Positions 56,894 through 64,000 of a DNA stretch of 64,000 bases are shown here, piece by piece (position 1 is the stretch's first letter; the number at the start of each line of letters is the position of its first letter). Position numbers and translations under genes: made by a program. Under the pieces are notes generated by a model. It saw only the letters and a list, made by a program, of their open reading frames with translations. It did no database searches and was not told where the DNA came from. Source of the DNA: Massilia sp. NR 4-1 (GTDB taxonomy: Bacteria; Pseudomonadota; Gammaproteobacteria; Burkholderiales; Burkholderiaceae_D); NCBI RefSeq assembly GCF_001191005.1, contig NZ_CP012201.1, forward strand, positions 5,208,001 through 5,272,000, read 5' to 3'.

Positions 56894-57874
56894 TTATGCC
56901 TCGCAAACGGAATCCGTGTGCGGCGCGCGGGTTGCGGCGCCGCCTTGCAGGAAGTGTAACAGGCGGCGCGGCAGCCAGCTCAGGCTGCCGGGCAGGCGGC
57001 CGCTGGCAAAGCCCACGTGGCCGCCCTCGGCCGGATAGTCGAGCAGCACCCGCGCCGCCGCCCGCCGCGGCAGGTGGATGCCGGGCAGGAAGGGATCGTT
57101 CTGCGCATTCAGCACCAGGGTCGGCACCGTGATATCGCCCAGCACATGGCGCGCGCTGGCGCGGTGCCAGTAATCGTCGGTATCGCGGTAGCCGTGCAGC
57201 GGCGCCGTCACCACATTGTCGAAAGCGTACAAATCCTGGGCGCCGCGCAGCGCCTGCACATCGAACAGGCCGGGGAAATGCGCCAGCTTGGCTTCGCACT
57301 TCGGTTTCAGCGTTTGCAGGAACATGCGCGTATACAAGCGGTTAAGGCCGCGCGACAGCGCCTTGCCGCCAGCCGCCAGGTCGAGCGGCGCCGAGACGGC
57401 GCAGGCGGCGTCGACCAGCTCGGCCTGATGCTGGGATTCGCCCAGCCAGCGCAGCAGCACATTGCCGCCTAGCGAGACGCCGGTCGCATAAAACTTGCCC
57501 GTGGCGCGCAGGTGTAGGCGGCGGATGATCCAGTCGGCCTCGGCCGAATCGCCGGAATGGTAGAAGCGCGGCGCGCGGTTGGCTTCGCCCGAGCAGCCGC
57601 GGAAATGCGGCACGGCGCCCGACCAGCCGCGCGCGGCCACTTCGGCCATCATGGCGCGCGCGTAATGGCTGGCCGACGAGCCTTCCAGGCCGTGGAACAT
57701 CAGCACGAAGGGCTGGCCCGGCGCGCCATCGACGAAATCGACGTCGATGAAATCGCCGTCCGGCGTGTCCCAGCGCTCGCGCCGCAGGCGGACGGCCGGC
57801 TTCGCCAGGCACAGCGCCGGGTAGATGGTTTGCAGGTGGCCGTTAGGCAGCCAGCGGGGGGCGAGATAGTCCAT
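56894..57874 (-). CDS. Alpha/beta hydrolase, YheT-like
   Basis: This 326-residue hydrolase belongs to the YheT/ABHD1-like group. It starts with LAPRWLPNGHLQTIYPAL, typical of the group, has the oxyanion segment LMFHGLEGSSASHYA, the nucleophile elbow GVSLGGNVLLRWL near residue 147, a late aspartate in LNAQNDPFLPG and the C-terminal histidine in EGGHVGF. Its substrate is unknown. It is co-transcribed with the conserved gene at 56273-56890 and lies 50 bases downstream of a SnoaL-like gene on the same strand. Confidence 0.88.
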   Translation of the reverse strand: MDYLAPRWLPNGHLQTIYPALCLAKPAVRLRRERWDTPDGDFIDVDFVDGAPGQPFVLMFHGLEGSSASHYARAMMAEVAARGWSGAVPHFRGCSGEANRAPRFYHSGDSAEADWIIRRLHLRATGKFYATGVSLGGNVLLRWLGESQHQAELVDAACAVSAPLDLAAGGKALSRGLNRLYTRMFLQTLKPKCEAKLAHFPGLFDVQALRGAQDLYAFDNVVTAPLHGYRDTDDYWHRASARHVLGDITVPTLVLNAQNDPFLPGIHLPRRAAARVLLDYPAEGGHVGFASGRLPGSLSWLPRRLLHFLQGGAATRAPHTDSVCEA

Positions 57875-57924
57875 GGCGCGAACGGCGGCGGCGGTCAGCC
57901 GGCGCGGCGGCCGGCGGCGGGGAT

Positions 57925-58344
57925 TCAGTGCAAGACCTGGGCATGCGGCTCATTCGGCACGGGGCCCGGCGCAACCGACACATGGTGCAGCACCATGCGC
58001 CAGCCCTTGGGCGTCTTGGCGTAGACATTGGTGGCGAGCAGGTGGGCCGGCTCGCCGCTGGCGGCGGTCACGCCCTCGACCACGGTGTGCACCGAACTCA
58101 TCAGAGTATGGGTTTCGTGCAGCTGCGAGGGCAGGATGTGCAGGCCGCCCTGTTCCAGAATCATGGTCCAGGATTCGCGGATGGCGCGGTGGCCGATCAG
58201 GCGGGCGCCGCCCGGATGGATGCAGACGATTTCGTCCTCATCGGACCAGAGGGCCATCAGGGCCTCGATATCGGCCCGGTTCAATGCATCGTAGAAAGCG
58301 GCCTCAACCTCGGCAGCGCTGCCGTTCAACTGCTTCTTTTTCAT
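57925..58344 (-). CDS. SnoaL-like (NTF2-fold) protein
   Basis: This 139-residue protein has the NTF2/SnoaL fold pattern: an N-terminal helix (AEVEAAFYDALNRADIEALMALW, in pieces), DEIVCIHPGG, GHRAIRESW and the final strand LLATNVYAKTPKGWRMVLHHVS. Members act as small isomerases, or as stand-alone domains of unknown role; the family is diverse. The start at 58344 has GGAG upstream and begins MKKKQ; an earlier in-frame ATG adds six residues. Same strand as the YheT-like gene. Confidence 0.85.
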   Translation of the reverse strand: MKKKQLNGSAAEVEAAFYDALNRADIEALMALWSDEDEIVCIHPGGARLIGHRAIRESWTMILEQGGLHILPSQLHETHTLMSSVHTVVEGVTAASGEPAHLLATNVYAKTPKGWRMVLHHVSVAPGPVPNEPHAQVLH

Positions 58345-58375
58345 GCAAGCTCCGGGCCGCAAGGCCCGCCGTGTT

Positions 58376-58564
58376 TTAGTGGTGGGAAACGACGGTGCCC
58401 GGTTTCAGACGGTATTCGGTACCGCAGTAAGGGCATTTGGCGGCGCCATCCTTGAATTCCAGGAACACGCGCGGGTGCGAGGACCACAGCGGCATGGCCG
58501 GGTTAGGGCAGTGGGCCGGCAGGTCTTTGCCTTCGAGTTCGACTGGCTGGGTGGCGTTGCTCAT
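58376..58564 (-). CDS. Small zinc-finger protein (zf-CHCC)
   Basis: This 62-residue protein matches the CHCC zinc-finger family (related to the NDUFS6 accessory subunit): CPNPAMPLWSSHPRV followed by CPYCGTEY near the C-terminus, which together provide the Cys/His/Cys/Cys ligands. The function in bacteria is unknown. GGAG lies upstream of the ATG at 58564; longer readings of this frame run through azlC antisense and are not real. Same strand as the SnoaL-like gene. Confidence 0.85.
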   Translation of the reverse strand: MSNATQPVELEGKDLPAHCPNPAMPLWSSHPRVFLEFKDGAAKCPYCGTEYRLKPGTVVSHH

Positions 58565-58699
58565 CGTATTGTGCTCCGGGAGATCAAAAACCACGATTTT
58601 AACGGATCTGCGCAGCAAGCAGAATTCATCGGTAAAATGATGGCTTCCCCAATGCAATTGCTGCCACCGATAGTTTTTGACGTGTGGCTTGAAAACCAC

Positions 58700-59464
58700 A
58701 TGAGTGAGTCCTTGACCGACCCCACCCCACCCGCCACTTTGCCGCCCGAGGATGTCGACGCCCACCATGAAGCCTCGTGGCGCGAAGGCTTGAAAACCGG
58801 CACGCCGACGCTCTTCGGCATCGCCGCCTGGGGCCTGGTGGTCGGTATCGCCATGGTCAAGACCGGCCTGACGGTGCCGCAAGCGCTGGGCATGACCCTG
58901 CTGGTCTTCGCCGGCTCGGCCCAATTGGCGTCGCTGCCCCTGATCGCGGCGAATGCGCCGATCTGGGTGATTTTCGCCACCGCCCTGGTGGTCAACCTGC
59001 GTTTCGTGATCTTTTCGGCCTTGCTGGCCCCGCATTTCTCGCACCTGCCCTGGCGCCAGCGCGTCGCGCTCGGCTATGTCTCGGGCGATATGACGGTCGC
59101 CATCTTCCTGCAGAAATACCCGAACGAGAAGCCGCAGCTGGGCAAGCTGTCCTATCTAAAAGGCTTGCTATATCCCAATTGGGCGGCCTGGCAGGTCGGC
59201 TCCATCGCCGGCATTTTCCTCGGCAGCGCCGTGCCCAGCGAATGGGGCCTGGGCTTTGCCGGCACGCTGGCGATCATCTGCATCACCGTGCCCATGGTGG
59301 CCAACCGGCCGACCCTGGTCGGCGTGCTGGTGGCGGGCGTGGTGGCAGTGGCCGCCGCCGGCCTGCCTTACAAGCTGGGCCTGCTGGCCGCCGTGGTGGT
59401 CGGCATGGTTGCCGCCATGGCCACGGAAGAAATGCTGGCCAACCGCAAACTCAAAGGAAAGTAA
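58700..59464 (+). CDS. azlC: AzlC-family branched-chain amino acid exporter, large subunit
   Basis: This 254-residue inner-membrane protein belongs to the AzlC family of amino acid exporters (YgaZ-type). After a roughly 35-residue acidic N-terminus come about seven hydrophobic segments, including GLVVGIAMVKTGLTVPQALGM in pieces, LLVFAGSAQLASLPL and ALVVNLRFVIFSALLAPHF with the family's conserved Asn-Leu-Arg. The partner azlD follows two bases later. Several starts are possible; 58700 is favoured because it gives a family-like N-terminus, but no strong ribosome site precedes it. Confidence 0.88.
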   Translation: MSESLTDPTPPATLPPEDVDAHHEASWREGLKTGTPTLFGIAAWGLVVGIAMVKTGLTVPQALGMTLLVFAGSAQLASLPLIAANAPIWVIFATALVVNLRFVIFSALLAPHFSHLPWRQRVALGYVSGDMTVAIFLQKYPNEKPQLGKLSYLKGLLYPNWAAWQVGSIAGIFLGSAVPSEWGLGFAGTLAIICITVPMVANRPTLVGVLVAGVVAVAAAGLPYKLGLLAAVVVGMVAAMATEEMLANRKLKGK

Positions 59465-59466
59465 GC

Positions 59467-59796
59467 ATGTCTGATTGGGAAATCTGGGCCACCATCGGCG
59501 TGCTGGTATTGGCCACCGCCGCCACCCGCAGCTCCTTCTGGCTGGTGGGCCACCACATCACGATCCCGCGCCGCGTGCACGATATGCTGCGCTACGCTCC
59601 GGCCTGTGCGCTGGCGGCCATCATCGCGCCCGACCTGCTGCTGAACGAAGGCCAGCTGCAGCTGGAACCCGGCAACATCAAGCTGCTGGCCGGCATTGCC
59701 GCCATCGTCTACTACCTGCTGCGCCGGAATATGCTGGAAACCATCGTCTTCGGCATGGTGTTTTTCACCGGGCTGCGCCTCTTGCATTTGTTCTAA
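59467..59796 (+). CDS. azlD: AzlD-family branched-chain amino acid exporter, small subunit
   Basis: This 109-residue protein has four hydrophobic segments and matches AzlD/YgaH, the small partner of AzlC in exporting valine-like amino acids. Characteristic pieces are TIGVLVLATAATRSSFWL at the N-terminus, RYAPACALAAIIAPDLL and a final IVFGMVFFTGLRL. The start at 59467 lies within the azlC ribosome region (AAAGGAAAG at the end of azlC), so translation is coupled. Confidence 0.88.
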   Translation: MSDWEIWATIGVLVLATAATRSSFWLVGHHITIPRRVHDMLRYAPACALAAIIAPDLLLNEGQLQLEPGNIKLLAGIAAIVYYLLRRNMLETIVFGMVFFTGLRLLHLF

Positions 59797-59804
59797 TGAA
59801 CGGG

Positions 59805-59831
59805 TTGGCAAGGCTGGGCTTAAGGTAGAAT
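59805..59831 (+). promoter_or_regulatory. Possible pgk promoter
   Basis: TTGGCA (59805-59810) and TAGAAT (59826-59831) are separated by 15 bases, slightly short. They lie 37 bases upstream of pgk. The TAGAATAGCGG around the -10 also occurs before purM (32249). Confidence 0.38.
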
Positions 59832-59867
59832 AGCGGTCTTTTCCAACTAACCGTCCTCTGGGTAGCC

Positions 59868-61082
59868 ATGCAAGCTGTTCTGAACTTCATTCGTCTGCAG
59901 GATCTGGTCGCGCAAAACGCGCTGCAAGGCAAGCGGGTCTTCATCCGCGCCGATTTGAACGTGCCGCAAGATGATGCCGGCAAGATCACCGAAGATACGC
60001 GCATTCGCGCTTCCGTGCCGGCCATCCAGGCCGCCGTGGCTGCTGGCGCCAAGGTGATGGTGACGTCCCACCTGGGCCGTCCGACCGAAGGCGAATTCAA
60101 GCCGGAAGACAGCCTGGCGCCTGTCGCTGCCCGTCTGGCCGAGCTGCTGGGCCAGCCGGTGGAACTGAAACAGAATTGGGTCGACGGCGCCGGCCTGGAC
60201 CACCTGGCCAACGGCCAAGTCGTGCTGCTGGAAAACGTGCGCGTCAACAAGGGCGAGAAAAAGAACGCCGACGAGCTGGCCCAGAAAATGGCCAAGCTGT
60301 GCGACGTCTATGTCAACGACGCCTTCGGCACCGCCCACCGCGCCGAAGCCTCGACCCACGGCATCGCCAAATTCGCGCCGGTCGCCTGCGCCGGCCCGCT
60401 GCTGGCCGCTGAACTCGACGCGCTGGGCAAAGCCCTGGGCGCGCCGGCCCGTCCGCTGCTGGCCATCGTGGCCGGTTCCAAGGTGTCGAGCAAGCTGTCG
60501 ATCCTGAAATCGCTGGCCGACAAGGTGGATAACCTGATCGTCGGCGGCGGCATCGCCAACACCTTCATGCTGGCCGCCGGCCTGAAAATCGGCAAATCGC
60601 TGGCCGAAGCCGATCTGGTGGCCGAAGCCAAAGCCATCATCGACCTGATGGCCGCGCGCGGCGCGCAAGTGCCGATCCCGGTCGACGTGGTGTGCGCCAA
60701 GGAGTTCGCGCCCACCGCCGCCGCCACCGTCAAGGATGTGGCCGACGTGGCCGACGACGATATGATCCTCGACATCGGCCCGAAAACGGCCAAGCTGCTG
60801 GCTGAGCAGATCGGCGCCGCCGGCACCATCGTCTGGAACGGCCCGGTCGGCGTGTTCGAGTTCGACCAGTTCGGCGAAGGCACCAAGACCCTGGCCTTGG
60901 CCATTGCCGGTTCCAAGGGCTTCTCGATCGCCGGTGGCGGCGACACCCTGGCGGCGATTGCAAAATACGATATTACCGATAAAATCGGTTACATCTCGAC
61001 CGGCGGCGGCGCTTTCCTGGAATTCCTGGAAGGCAAGGTTCTGCCGGCGGTCGAAATCCTGGTTCAACGCAGCAAGCAGTAA
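59868..61082 (+). CDS. pgk: Phosphoglycerate kinase Pgk
   Basis: This 404-residue glycolytic enzyme transfers phosphate between 1,3-bisphosphoglycerate and ADP. The signature RVFIRADLNVP is near residue 24, TSHLGRPTEGE follows, GTAHRAEAS is in the first domain, and the nucleotide motif GGGIANTF and the C-terminal STGGGAFLEFLEG are in the second. The product is intact with standard length. A terminator (61093-61121) lies between it and pyk. Confidence 0.97.
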   Translation: MQAVLNFIRLQDLVAQNALQGKRVFIRADLNVPQDDAGKITEDTRIRASVPAIQAAVAAGAKVMVTSHLGRPTEGEFKPEDSLAPVAARLAELLGQPVELKQNWVDGAGLDHLANGQVVLLENVRVNKGEKKNADELAQKMAKLCDVYVNDAFGTAHRAEASTHGIAKFAPVACAGPLLAAELDALGKALGAPARPLLAIVAGSKVSSKLSILKSLADKVDNLIVGGGIANTFMLAAGLKIGKSLAEADLVAEAKAIIDLMAARGAQVPIPVDVVCAKEFAPTAAATVKDVADVADDDMILDIGPKTAKLLAEQIGAAGTIVWNGPVGVFEFDQFGEGTKTLALAIAGSKGFSIAGGGDTLAAIAKYDITDKIGYISTGGGAFLEFLEGKVLPAVEILVQRSKQ

Positions 61083-61092
61083 ACCCCGAAGG

Positions 61093-61121
61093 CGCAGTGT
61101 GATCCGCACTGCGCTTTTTTC
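61093..61121 (+). terminator. Intrinsic terminator between pgk and pyk
   Basis: GCGCAGTG (61093-61100) pairs with CACTGCGC (61108-61115) around a seven-base loop, followed by six T's. It separates pgk from pyk, implying separate control or partial read-through. Confidence 0.88.
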
Positions 61122-61164
61122 CTGTCGCTCACCGACCCGCTCTCACGCTGAATGAAGGAACCCT

Positions 61165-62634
61165 ATGTCCCGTGGCACTAAAATCGTCGCAACCATCGGC
61201 CCTGCCTCCACCGATCTGAACGTTCTGATCCGCATGATCCGCGCTGGCGTGGATGTGGTGCGTTTGAACTTCTCGCATGGCAAGGCGCAGGACCATATCG
61301 ACCGCGCCAAGCTGGTGCGGCAGGCGGCGGCGGAGTGCGGCAAGGAAGTGGCGATCATGGCCGATATGCAGGGTCCGAAGATCCGCGTCGGCAAGTTCGA
61401 GAACAATAAGATCGAGCTGGCCAACGGCGATAAGTTCATCCTCGATGCGAAATGGGGCGAGAACGGCGAGCTGGGCAATCAGGAACGCGTCGGCCTCGAC
61501 TACAAGAATCTACCCAACGATCTGCGCGCCGGCGACCTGCTGCTGCTGAACGACGGCCTGATCGTGCTGGTGGTCGACAAGATCGCCGGCCATGAAATCT
61601 ATACCACGGTGAAGATTGGCGGCGAGCTGTCCAACAACAAGGGCATCAACCGCCAGGGCGGCGGCTTGACCGCGCCGGCCCTGACCGCCAAGGACATGGA
61701 AGACATCAAGGTGGCGATGAGCTTCCAGGCCGACTTCCTGGCCATCTCCTTCCCGAAAAACGCCACCGATATGGAAATGGCGCGCCAGCTGGCGAATATC
61801 GCCGGCGAGCCTTTCGGCCACAAGCCGATGATGATCGCCAAGATCGAGCGCGCCGAGGCGATTCCCGCGCTGCAGGACATCCTCAACGCTTCCGACGGCA
61901 TCATGGTCGCCCGCGGCGACCTGGCGGTGGAAGTGGGCAATGCCGCCGTGCCGGCGCTGCAGAAGCGCATGATCCGCATGGCGCGCGAATCGAACAAGAT
62001 TGCCATCACTGCCACGCAGATGATGGAATCGATGATCTTCAACGCCGTGCCGACCCGCGCCGAAGTGTCGGACGTGGCGAACGCCGTGCTGGACGGCACC
62101 GACGCCGTGATGACCTCGGCCGAAACCGCTTCCGGCAAATACCCGGTGGAGACGGTGGAAATGATGGCCGCCATCTGCATCGAAGCCGAGCAATCCGAAT
62201 ACAACAAGCTGGACGCTGATTTCCTCAACGCCCGCTTTACCCGCATCGACCAGTCGATTGCCTATGGTGCGCTGTTTACCGCCCACCACCTGCGCGTGAA
62301 AGCGATTGTGGCCCTGACCGAATCCGGCTCCACCGCACTGTGGATGAGCCGCCACAATATCGACACGCCGATCATCGCGCTCACGCCGAGCGTCACCACC
62401 CAGCGTAAAGCTTGCCTGTACCGCAATGTCTGCACCTTCCAGCTGACCCAGGACGCGCCCACCGACGTGGTGCTGCGCAGCGCCGAAGACTTGCTGGTGA
62501 AGCAGGGCATTGCCGAAAAGGGCGATATGATCGTCGTTACCTGGGGTGCGCCGATGGGCAAAGTGGGCGGCACCAACGCCCTGCGCATTGTGAAAGTGGG
62601 CGAATTCACCCACCGCGCGGAAACGGCCCGCTAA
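61165..62634 (+). CDS. pyk: Pyruvate kinase Pyk
   Basis: This 489-residue enzyme makes pyruvate and ATP from phosphoenolpyruvate. TKIVATIGPAS opens the protein, VRLNFSHG binds phosphate, MADMQGPKIRVG begins the B domain, and the active-site signature MIAKIERAEAIP (with the catalytic lysine) lies near residue 225. MVARGDLAVEVG and ATQMMESM follow. The C-terminal domain is complete. The start at 61165 has AAGGAA upstream. Confidence 0.97.
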   Translation: MSRGTKIVATIGPASTDLNVLIRMIRAGVDVVRLNFSHGKAQDHIDRAKLVRQAAAECGKEVAIMADMQGPKIRVGKFENNKIELANGDKFILDAKWGENGELGNQERVGLDYKNLPNDLRAGDLLLLNDGLIVLVVDKIAGHEIYTTVKIGGELSNNKGINRQGGGLTAPALTAKDMEDIKVAMSFQADFLAISFPKNATDMEMARQLANIAGEPFGHKPMMIAKIERAEAIPALQDILNASDGIMVARGDLAVEVGNAAVPALQKRMIRMARESNKIAITATQMMESMIFNAVPTRAEVSDVANAVLDGTDAVMTSAETASGKYPVETVEMMAAICIEAEQSEYNKLDADFLNARFTRIDQSIAYGALFTAHHLRVKAIVALTESGSTALWMSRHNIDTPIIALTPSVTTQRKACLYRNVCTFQLTQDAPTDVVLRSAEDLLVKQGIAEKGDMIVVTWGAPMGKVGGTNALRIVKVGEFTHRAETAR

Positions 62635-62706
62635 GCGCGCCATGTTCCGGCCCGCCCGCCAGGCCGGCCGGAACCGAAAGATTTCTTTATTGTTTGGAGT
62701 ATTACC

Positions 62707-63771
62707 ATGTCTCTCGTATCCATGCGCCAGCTGCTGGACCATGCCGCCGAACACGGTTATGGCCTGCCAGCCTTTAACGTCAACAACCTGGAGCAAGTGC
62801 AGGCCATCATGGCGGCCGCCGATGCGGTCAACAGCCCGGTCATCATGCAGGCTTCGGCTGGCGCCCGCAAATACGCCGGCGAAGCTTTCCTGCGCCACCT
62901 GATCGACGCCGCCGTCGAAGCCTACCCGCACATCCCGGTCGTCATGCACCAGGACCACGGCCAGTCGCCGGCGGTCTGCATGGCCGCGATCCGCTCCGGC
63001 TTCACCTCGGTGATGATGGATGGCTCGCTGGAAGCCGACGGCAAATCCGTCGCCTCCTACGAGTACAACGTCGAAGTGTCGCGCGAAGTCGTGAAGTTCT
63101 CGCACGCCATCGGCGTCACGGTGGAAGCGGAACTGGGCGTGCTCGGTTCCCTGGAAACCATGAAGGGCGACAAGGAAGACGGCCACGGCGCCGAAGGCAC
63201 CATGACCCGCGAACAGCTGCTGACCGACGTGGCGCAAGCCGCCGACTTCGTCGAGCGCACCCAGTGCGACGCCCTGGCGATTGCCATCGGCACCTCGCAC
63301 GGCGCCTACAAGTTCACCCGCAAGCCGACCGGCGACATCCTGGCCATCGACCGCATCAAGGAAATCCACGCCCGCATCCCCAACACCCACCTGGTGATGC
63401 ACGGTTCCTCCTCCGTGCCGCAAGACCTGTTGGCCATCATCCGCGAATTCGGCGGCGATATGAAGGAAACCTACGGCGTGCCGGTCGAAGAGATCCAGGA
63501 AGGCATCCGTCACGGCGTGCGCAAGATCAATATCGACACCGATATCCGCCTGGCCATGACCGCGGCCGTGCGCAAGTACATGTTCGAGAACCCATCCAAG
63601 TTCGACCCGCGCGACTTCCTCAAGCCGGCCCGTGCCGCCGCCGAGGAAATCTGCAAGGCGCGCTTCCTGTCCTTCGGTTGCGAAGGCCGCGCCAGCCAGA
63701 TCAAGCCGGTGCCGCTGGAAAAAATGGCCGAACGCTACAAGGCCGGCCAACTGGCCCAGATTGTGAAGTAA
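62707..63771 (+). CDS. fba: Fructose-bisphosphate aldolase, class II (Calvin-cycle subtype)
   Basis: This 354-residue zinc-dependent aldolase interconverts fructose 1,6-bisphosphate and triose phosphates. It begins VSMRQLLDHAAEHGYGLPAFNVNN (in pieces), zinc-binding histidines lie in VMHQDHGQ near residue 82, VMMDGSLE follows, and VEAELGVLG and HLVMHGSSSVP are near residues 140 and 230. The length and INIDTDIRLA near the C-terminus mark the class IIB/Calvin-cycle type. A terminator at 63786-63810 follows. Confidence 0.96.
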   Translation: MSLVSMRQLLDHAAEHGYGLPAFNVNNLEQVQAIMAAADAVNSPVIMQASAGARKYAGEAFLRHLIDAAVEAYPHIPVVMHQDHGQSPAVCMAAIRSGFTSVMMDGSLEADGKSVASYEYNVEVSREVVKFSHAIGVTVEAELGVLGSLETMKGDKEDGHGAEGTMTREQLLTDVAQAADFVERTQCDALAIAIGTSHGAYKFTRKPTGDILAIDRIKEIHARIPNTHLVMHGSSSVPQDLLAIIREFGGDMKETYGVPVEEIQEGIRHGVRKINIDTDIRLAMTAAVRKYMFENPSKFDPRDFLKPARAAAEEICKARFLSFGCEGRASQIKPVPLEKMAERYKAGQLAQIVK

Positions 63772-63785
63772 GTAACACTCCCTCG

Positions 63786-63810
63786 ACCGGCGGGCCTTCC
63801 CGCCGGTTTT
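63786..63810 (+). terminator. Intrinsic terminator after fba
   Basis: ACCGGCGGG (63786-63794) pairs with CCCGCCGGT (63799-63807) around CCTT and runs into TTTT. The tail is short but the stem is perfect. It ends the fba transcript before purC. Confidence 0.78.
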
Positions 63811-63850
63811 GCTTAGTTTCGCTTAGTCTCGTTTATCCCGACCTTCCGCT

Positions 63851-64000
63851 ATGAACAGCCTTTACCAATCCTCCATCAAATCCCTGCCCCTGCTGGGCCA
63901 CGGCAAAGTCCGCGACAACTACGCCGTGGGCGACGACAAGATCCTGATCGTCACCACCGACCGCCTGTCCGCCTTCGACGTCGTGATGAACGAACCGATC
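63851..64000 (+). CDS. purC: Phosphoribosylaminoimidazole-succinocarboxamide synthase PurC (3' partial)
   Basis: The window ends 50 codons into this gene. The visible N-terminus matches SAICAR synthetase: LPLLGHGKVRDNYAV carries the ATP-binding loop (family pattern GKVRDxY), followed by ILIVTTDRLSAFDVVMNEPI. The enzyme joins aspartate to CAIR in purine synthesis. The start at 63851 follows ATTCCGCT with no strong ribosome site; the family N-terminus supports it. It lies after fba, a common betaproteobacterial order. Confidence 0.93.
   Translation, partial: MNSLYQSSIKSLPLLGHGKVRDNYAVGDDKILIVTTDRLSAFDVVMNEPI

Noticed and set aside
61510..63750. 746-residue minus-strand open frame opposite pyk and fba
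   Set aside because: It lies wholly antisense to two intact glycolytic genes and has the His/Gly/Arg/Val-rich composition of a shadow frame.
1..64000. CRISPR arrays, tRNA or rRNA genes, insertion sequences or prophage
   Set aside because: I saw no regularly spaced repeats, no cloverleaf with conserved T-loop, no rRNA signature and no transposase or phage structural gene in any frame.

Overview
This window comes from a GC-rich betaproteobacterial chromosome, most likely Oxalobacteraceae (Massilia, Duganella or Janthinobacterium type). The gene orders point there: pgk-pyk-fba-purC, purM divergent from a perM-hda-HAD-pcnB-folK-panB string, recA-recX, sucCD, a sigma-54 type IV pilin and a PEP-CTERM protein. 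That placement rests on gene content and protein resemblance, not on a search. Coding density is very high. I see no rRNA, tRNA, insertion sequence, prophage or CRISPR array.

1-13.2 kb is a nitrate/nitrite assimilation block. A NitT/TauT-type ABC importer (5' end cut by the window) is followed by the regulator pair nasT-nasS. Then comes a 300-bp control region with candidate NtrC sites, a textbook -24/-12 sigma-54 promoter, a two-hairpin ANTAR target and an overlapping intrinsic terminator. It precedes a NarK-type transporter, nirB, nirD, a NasC-like flavoprotein and nasA. The layout implies nitrogen-limitation control of initiation and nitrate/nitrite control of elongation.

13.2-25.0 kb carries an MFS exporter, then a polyamine block on the + strand: puuD, puuA, a putrescine-type aminotransferase, potG-potH-potI and puuC. 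PuuB, PuuR and a PotF-like binding protein are not in the window. A MocR-type regulator and a PaiB-like flavin protein follow, divergently arranged.

25.0-26.2 kb is a small accessory island: a LAS/M15-type zinc peptidase without a signal peptide, preceded by a small secreted protein with two cysteines. This looks like a toxin or effector with its periplasmic partner and is the best candidate here for an undescribed system.

26.3-33.4 kb holds the minus-strand housekeeping string (perM, hda, HAD phosphatase, pcnB, folK, DUF486, panB) and divergent purM. 33.4-45.5 kb holds a probable PPi-type phosphofructokinase, three tandem secreted S9 peptidases showing partial sequence homogenisation, and a Na+/solute symporter operon with its small DUF4212 subunit and a two-component system.

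45.6-64 kb holds recA-recX with an SOS box, a PEP-CTERM protein, a DUF2889 protein, sucCD, a double-FHA protein, sigma-54 pilA, a PilZ/YcgR protein, a small RHH/coiled-coil gene pair, moaC, a BepA-like protease, several small conserved genes, azlCD, then pgk, pyk, fba and the start of purC.
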